From Alicyclobacillus acidocaldarius subsp. acidocaldarius Tc-4-1 (GTDB lineage: Bacteria; Bacillota; Bacilli; Alicyclobacillales; Alicyclobacillaceae), in the NCBI RefSeq assembly GCF_000219875.1, contig NC_017167.1, positions 2,317,361 to 2,381,360 of the forward strand: DNA of 64,000 nucleotides. Reading direction: 5' to 3'. Position 1 is the first letter of the stretch. Every line of letters starts with the position of its first letter. This document shows positions 60,222-64,000 of this stretch, piece by piece. The position numbers were made by a program, and so were the translations under genes. The notes under the pieces are model-generated. The model was not told the DNA's origin, made no database searches, and saw only the letters and a list, made by a program, of their open reading frames with translations.

Positions 60222-60428
60222 TTAACCACTTAGACTTTCTGGAGTATTCTGCTGTTTGAATTTCTTCACTACTTCAGTCCACAGACACGCTGGGTAGCGG
60301 TCCTGCTCCACATCATCTTTCCATTTTCGTTCGCGTTCTTCTTGACTCAGAAGAGCATACGAATTGGGTGAGACGAACCATCGGGTATTGGATTGTCGAC
60401 TTGGAATCTCAATCCACTCGTTTTCCAC
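60222..60428 (-). CDS. Hypothetical protein coupled to a repressor
   Basis: 68 residues from GTG 60428 (GAGGTGAG 6 nt upstream); an in-frame ATG 60479 would extend it to 85. Acidic/aromatic (RWFVSPNSYALLSQEERERKWKDDVEQDRYPACLW). No family recognised. Confidence 0.6.
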   Translation of the reverse strand: MENEWIEIPSRQSNTRWFVSPNSYALLSQEERERKWKDDVEQDRYPACLWTEVVKKFKQQNTPESLSG

Positions 60429-60479
60429 GTTGCTCACCTCAGTAATTCGTATGCTTTCAAGGTTTGTACCAAACACCAT

Positions 60480-60698
60480 TCATTTCTTGTCATCTTTCGG
60501 AACATCATCTCCAAAGAGATCGTCGATAGTTGTGTTGAGTTCCTTGGCAAGTTTCTTTGCAATTCTGAGACCAGAAATCTTGCGTCCCGCCTCGATGTTG
60601 GCCAAATGAGGCCGAGAAATTCCAACTTTCATGGCGAGTTCACGTTGTGTCATGTTCATCTGCCTTCTTCTCTCAGCAAGGCGAGAGCCCAATCCCAC
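60480..60698 (-). CDS. XRE-family repressor
   Basis: 72 residues from GTG 60698. HTH QMNMTQRELAMKVGISRPHLANIEAGRKISGLRIAKKLAKEL. Divergent from 60833, with operators between. Confidence 0.85.
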   Translation of the reverse strand: MGLGSRLAERRRQMNMTQRELAMKVGISRPHLANIEAGRKISGLRIAKKLAKELNTTIDDLFGDDVPKDDKK

Positions 60699-60704
60699 AT
60701 CACC

Positions 60705-60811
60705 GTTCCTTAACGGAACAATCTACGCTTTGATTGTAGTTCCTTATAGGAACTATGTCAACAGCATGTTCCTAAAGTCGATGTTTCTTTTAGGAACATC
60801 GCGGTTACAAT
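60705..60811. promoter_or_regulatory. Divergent control region with four GTTCC/GGAAC operators
   Basis: GTTCCTTAACGGAAC (60705-60719), GTTCCTTATAGGAAC (60739-60753), GTTCCTAAA (60768) and TTTAGGAAC (60789-60797). Leftward TTGACA (60756-60761), 17 nt, TACAAT (60733-60738) with an operator exactly in the spacer. A rightward TACAAT near 60806 probably serves the integrase operon. Confidence 0.85.
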
Positions 60812-60832
60812 AGATACAAGGAGGAGGGGGAC

Positions 60833-61369
60833 GTGCATCTGAGCAACTTTGCCCAGCGACTTAAATGGCTGCGTGAAAGGCGTGGATGGACGCAGGAAGA
60901 ACTGGCACAAGCTCTTGGGGTCTCTCGTGCGACAATTGCTGGGTATGAATCGGAGAGCAAAGGACGCATACCCCGGGAGGAAATATTGATCAAGATTGCA
61001 ACCATATTCGACTGCACAATCGATTTTCTGCTCGGGCGCACTGAAGCCCCACATCTCTTTGCTTCAAAGGACGAGTTTCCACTAGACAGTGAAGAAACGC
61101 AATTGATAACCACTATACAAAAACTTTCTTCCGAACAGCGTAAACAAGTTCAACGATTTGCAGATTACTTGTTGTCAATTCAAGAAAGTGACGATCAGCA
61201 TTCACGTACTGACAGTGAGACTAAGTCGCAGTCGCTGAACATCACTGAACTTGCGGCTCATATGGAAAATGAATATGGTGTGATCGACCCCAATTTTGCC
61301 ATTGGAATCCGCAAAGTGATCGAAGAAGTGCTCAAGGAGTATGATATAACCAAAAAGAGCAACAGGTGA
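60833..61369 (+). CDS. XRE-family repressor (CI-like), first gene of integrase operon
   Basis: 178 residues from GTG 60833 (AAGGAGGAGG upstream). HTH RLKWLRERRGWTQEELAQALGVSRATIAGYESESKGRIPREEILIKIATIF, then a linker and C-terminal oligomerisation region. ImmA follows by 4 bp, the ImmR/ImmA arrangement. Confidence 0.88.
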   Translation: MHLSNFAQRLKWLRERRGWTQEELAQALGVSRATIAGYESESKGRIPREEILIKIATIFDCTIDFLLGRTEAPHLFASKDEFPLDSEETQLITTIQKLSSEQRKQVQRFADYLLSIQESDDQHSRTDSETKSQSLNITELAAHMENEYGVIDPNFAIGIRKVIEEVLKEYDITKKSNR

Positions 61370-61373
61370 GACT

Positions 61374-61850
61374 ATGAATGAATTGTTTGACATCCTTAAT
61401 AGAGAGGGCATATTTATCTCCTACAAAAGATTAGAACATTTGGCAAACGGAAATTTGCTAGGATTCTATTTCTATGATGCCGAAAGAGAACAGCCATTTA
61501 TTGTTCTCGAAAAGAAAATAGAACGTTCAGCAATCCTACATCGATGCGTATTAGCAGAAGAGATTGGACACTACTTCACTGTACCGAAGAGTAAGTTCAT
61601 TCTTCCCTATACTTCGTACAGAGATAGACTATTTCTCAGTATTGATGAAAGAAAAGCCTTGACATGGGCCGCTAAGTTTCTTATTAGTTTGAGGGATTTG
61701 AACGCAGCCCTACGTGCAGGGTGCGAAACCCTGGATGATTTTGCGGATTACTTGAATGTCACTCATGAAATCGCAAAAATCCGTTTACAACTAGGTGACG
61801 CCCGTGAATGCCTTTCCAGTTGGATTAGATCACGTAGCGATTTATCTTAG
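61374..61850 (+). CDS. immA: ImmA/IrrE-type metallopeptidase (anti-repressor protease)
   Basis: 158 residues. RCVLAEEIGHYFTVP is the LAEE(L/I)GH zinc-site variant of phage ImmA proteins, which cleave the neighbouring ImmR-like repressor on induction. Coupled between the repressor and the integrase. Confidence 0.85.
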   Translation: MNELFDILNREGIFISYKRLEHLANGNLLGFYFYDAEREQPFIVLEKKIERSAILHRCVLAEEIGHYFTVPKSKFILPYTSYRDRLFLSIDERKALTWAAKFLISLRDLNAALRAGCETLDDFADYLNVTHEIAKIRLQLGDARECLSSWIRSRSDLS

Positions 61851-63339
61851 GAAATCTCGTGCAGATTTAGAAGCTGAGGCTCGTGGCGAAGGAGAAACTT
61901 TGACTAAACATCGTCGAGCCCTTCTTGAACTAGCCAAACAGTATCAATATAGCATTGACCACATTTATGAAGAAATTGTCTCTGGAGAACTTATTGTCGA
62001 TCGGCCGGAAGTACAGAGACTGCTACATGCTGTACGAGAGGGAAAGTACAGCGCTGTATTAGTTATGGATATTGATCGACTTGGACGTGGAAACCAGATT
62101 GACCAAGGCATTATTCAACAAGCCTTCAAGCAATCCGGAACACTCATTATAACTCCTAGAAAAGTTTACAATCTCGAAGATGAGATAGACGAGGAATTCT
62201 CCGAGTTTGAGCAGTTCATGGCCCGCCGTGAACTCAAAATCATTACTCGTCGTATGCAACGCGGAAGAAAGCTTTCGGCAAAAGAAGGGAAGTCGATTAC
62301 CCCTTATGTTCCTTTTGGTTACAAGAGGGATGAAAACCTCAAATTATATCCAGACCCCGAAACTGCACCGATCGTCCGTCAAATTTTTGAGTGGAGTGCC
62401 GAAGGATTAGGCATCATCAAAATTGCAAAGAAACTGAACGAGATGGGGGTTCCAGCTCCACGCTCGAGTGGTTGGCAGAGAACTACCGTTCAGCATATTT
62501 TGAAGAACGAAGTCTATCTTGGACGGATTGTTTGGGATAAGAAGAGGGATGTAAAAACACCTCAGGGGAAATACCGTTCTATCAAACGTCCGCGTGAGGA
62601 ATGGATTGTTCACGAGAATGCTCACGAGCCTATTATCTCTCAAGAATTGTGGGATAGAGTTGTGCAAGTCCGTAAGATGAATGATCATCGAACAAAGGAT
62701 AACTATGACTTGAAAAACCCCTTTGCAGGGATTTTGAAGTGCAAACAATGTGGACGAGTTATGAAGAGGCAACCTCGCCCAAATCGTAAGGGCGATACTT
62801 TTCAGTGCTATACGGTTGGTTGTCCGACGCGAGAGGTCCTCATTTCCAAACTTGAAGATCGCGTTTTGAAATCAATTGAAGAGTTTGTTCAGTCATATGC
62901 TGCTCAATCTAGCGTTAAGAAACGTGCTGACAATCGACAAAAGCGACTGGAGACTCTACAGAGACATAAAAGATCAATTCAATCAAAAATCAGCAAACTT
63001 GAGACGCAAAAGAACAGACTGTTTGATTTCCTTGAGCAAGGTGTTTACGACATCCAAACTTTTCTTGAAAGAAGTAAATTGGTGGGTGAACAGCTCGATC
63101 AAGCAAGAGAGGAACTCAGAACTTGTGAGCAAGCTATTGAACGTGAAACGGTTCAACAACAGCATGAGGAAGAATTGATTCCAGCGATCAGCGAGGCTAT
63201 CGAGATGTATAGGTCCGCTTCCAATGCAGAAATTAAAAATATGGCGTTGAAATCAGTTATAAAGGAAATACATTATTACAGACCTCGTTCGTGGCCAAGA
63301 TCCAAGGAATTTGAAATAGATATATATTTCCGCATCTGA
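61804..63339 (+). CDS. Large serine recombinase (integrase)
   Basis: 511 residues from GTG 61804 (AGGTGA upstream; overlaps ImmA). Catalytic domain with AIYLRKSRAD (nucleophile Ser), VMDIDRLGRG; recombinase domain PYVPFGYKRD; zinc-ribbon LKCKQCGRVMKRQ...CPT; long coiled coil (about 370-470). Integrates and excises the element at attB/attP. Immediately upstream of the right junction. Confidence 0.95.
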   Translation: MNAFPVGLDHVAIYLRKSRADLEAEARGEGETLTKHRRALLELAKQYQYSIDHIYEEIVSGELIVDRPEVQRLLHAVREGKYSAVLVMDIDRLGRGNQIDQGIIQQAFKQSGTLIITPRKVYNLEDEIDEEFSEFEQFMARRELKIITRRMQRGRKLSAKEGKSITPYVPFGYKRDENLKLYPDPETAPIVRQIFEWSAEGLGIIKIAKKLNEMGVPAPRSSGWQRTTVQHILKNEVYLGRIVWDKKRDVKTPQGKYRSIKRPREEWIVHENAHEPIISQELWDRVVQVRKMNDHRTKDNYDLKNPFAGILKCKQCGRVMKRQPRPNRKGDTFQCYTVGCPTREVLISKLEDRVLKSIEEFVQSYAAQSSVKKRADNRQKRLETLQRHKRSIQSKISKLETQKNRLFDFLEQGVYDIQTFLERSKLVGEQLDQAREELRTCEQAIERETVQQQHEEELIPAISEAIEMYRSASNAEIKNMALKSVIKEIHYYRPRSWPRSKEFEIDIYFRI

Positions 63340-63385
63340 GCACTTGATAGTCAAGGAACATCATCGACGACTTAAACCGTAAAGT
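63340..63385. other. Candidate right attachment junction
   Basis: The integrase stop is at 63339; GH18 homology on the minus strand ends just before the artificial stop at 63361, so the crossover lies between about 63345 and 63385. The core cannot be defined without the left end or an uninterrupted gene. Confidence 0.6.
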
Positions 63386-64000
63386 GACATACCCATCAGG
63401 ATTTTCTTCGGGTCGATTGCGCCCGTGGCGTACTCGAGCACCGATTCCACGCGGTCGGCCGGGGCCACGGGCATGGGCGGTCCGCCGACCCATCCCCACT
63501 CGTACGTCATGAGCATGACAAAGTCCACTTCGTCGCCGAGTGCCGCGTAGTCGAAGGCGCCCATCCACGGCGCGTCCGGTTCGTCCGACGACTTGGGGCC
63601 GAGCGCCACGGAAAGGCTCCATCCTCGCGGGCGCAACGCATTGCCCAGCGCGCGGATAAATGACGTGTAGGCGGCGCGATCGCCCGGGTGCATGTGCTCG
63701 AAGTCGACATTCACGCCGCGGTAGCCCTTCTCTTCGCAGACGCGCACCGCTTGGTCGATCACGCGCTTTATGAGCGCGGGAGAATGGAGAATCGCATGCG
63801 CGAGATCGGGGTTAAAGCGATTGCCGTTGAAATTCGTGAGAGTCGCGAGCGGCGCAATGCGGAATTTGGCTGCGGCTTCGAGCATGGGCTTGTCGTTTGG
63901 CGCGTCGAGATCGCCCGTAGCCTGCACGCGGTAACTGAATGCGCAGACATAGGTGAGTTCGGACACATCCTGCAAGAGGGCGGCGTCGTTCTCGTTCCCG
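63361..64000 (-). pseudogene. Host GH18 sporulation glycosidase (YaaH/SleL-like), interrupted and partial
   Basis: Enters from the right edge in frame. YRGVNVDFEHMHPGD holds the GH18 motif with catalytic Glu, then YTSFIRALGNALRP, VDFVMLMTYEWGWVGGPPMPVAP and ILMGMSLYG, as in spore-cortex N-acetylglucosaminidases. After LYG the frame leaves the family and stops (63361): the C-terminal end of the barrel has been displaced, presumably to the left end of the element outside the window. Confidence 0.88.

Noticed and set aside
1-64000. CRISPR array
   Set aside because: No regularly spaced 24-40-bp direct repeats with unique spacers were seen; the 11-bp array at 50308 is contiguous and origin-like.

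Overview
The window looks like the integrase-proximal end of a large integrated element (prophage-like, or a phage/plasmid-like integrative element) in an acid- or soil-living, spore-forming Firmicute, most likely an Alicyclobacillus relative. Three things suggest the host: a secreted eqolisin (G1) glutamic peptidase and a copper-amine-oxidase-type stalk protein inside the element, strong purine-rich ribosome binding sites with frequent GTG/TTG starts, and a sporulation-type GH18 glycosidase gene at the right edge. That gene (63361-64000) is cut within its catalytic domain, directly beside a large serine recombinase (61804-63339), so the right attachment junction lies near 63340-63385. The left end is outside the window. 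No terminase, portal, capsid or tail gene is visible in these 64 kb.

Region by region. 1-9.6 kb: minus-strand accessory genes, namely two ParB-like proteins, a DUF4338 (DruA-like) protein coupled to a C5-cytosine methyltransferase, PIN-domain remnants, a GGCT protein, tRNA-Thr with a structured leader, a sigma factor and two-TM proteins. 9.6-14.5 kb: a type ISP restriction-modification gene broken by at least seven frameshifts. 14.6-23.4 kb: Doc toxin module, truncated Dam methylase, ArdC-like antirestriction protein, antirepressor-like regulator, membrane protease, HepT/MntA, Rpn nuclease with a candidate intragenic antitoxin, and a metallophosphatase. 23.6-26 kb (plus strand): holin-like protein, three small sigma-factor-like genes, and a possible bacteriocin-like protein. 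26-32 kb: membrane and secreted proteins, an SOS-controlled Y-family polymerase operon, IS110 scar, and the G1 peptidase with a duplicated propeptide. 32.4-36.3 kb: sigma-like regulator, DnaA boxes, degenerate ParA, and a PRTase/DprA pair. 36.3-56.9 kb: the replication and recombination module (DnaQ-like exonuclease, SOS-controlled dNMP kinase-like protein, RusA, DUF669, DnaN clamp, DEAD helicase, primase-helicase with an iteron origin, Cas4/RecB-like nuclease). 56.9-61.9 kb: a series of repressors, each with its own palindromic operator inside a sigma-A promoter, then ImmA and the integrase.

The strongest unexplained signals are repeats. (1) Thirteen minus-strand copies of an element made of the unpaired motif TTTTGTCCTGCAA followed by a hairpin. 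In most intact copies the 3' arm carries the Shine-Dalgarno of the next gene, and the stem bases change in compensation between copies. It sits at or just after the upstream stop codon, or is read through by the upstream ORF, which suggests translational coupling or an RNA-protein operator. Copies also lie at recombination joints, for example on both sides of the type ISP gene. (2) Three copies (51.1, 53.2, 54.1 kb) of a structured intergenic element whose two nested stems covary while the loops stay constant. (3) An 11-bp-period iteron array at 50.3 kb in front of the primase-helicase.

Caution: at least ten genes are broken by single-base indels, many in homopolymer runs. Some of this is surely real decay, but part could be sequencing error, so pseudogene calls are provisional.
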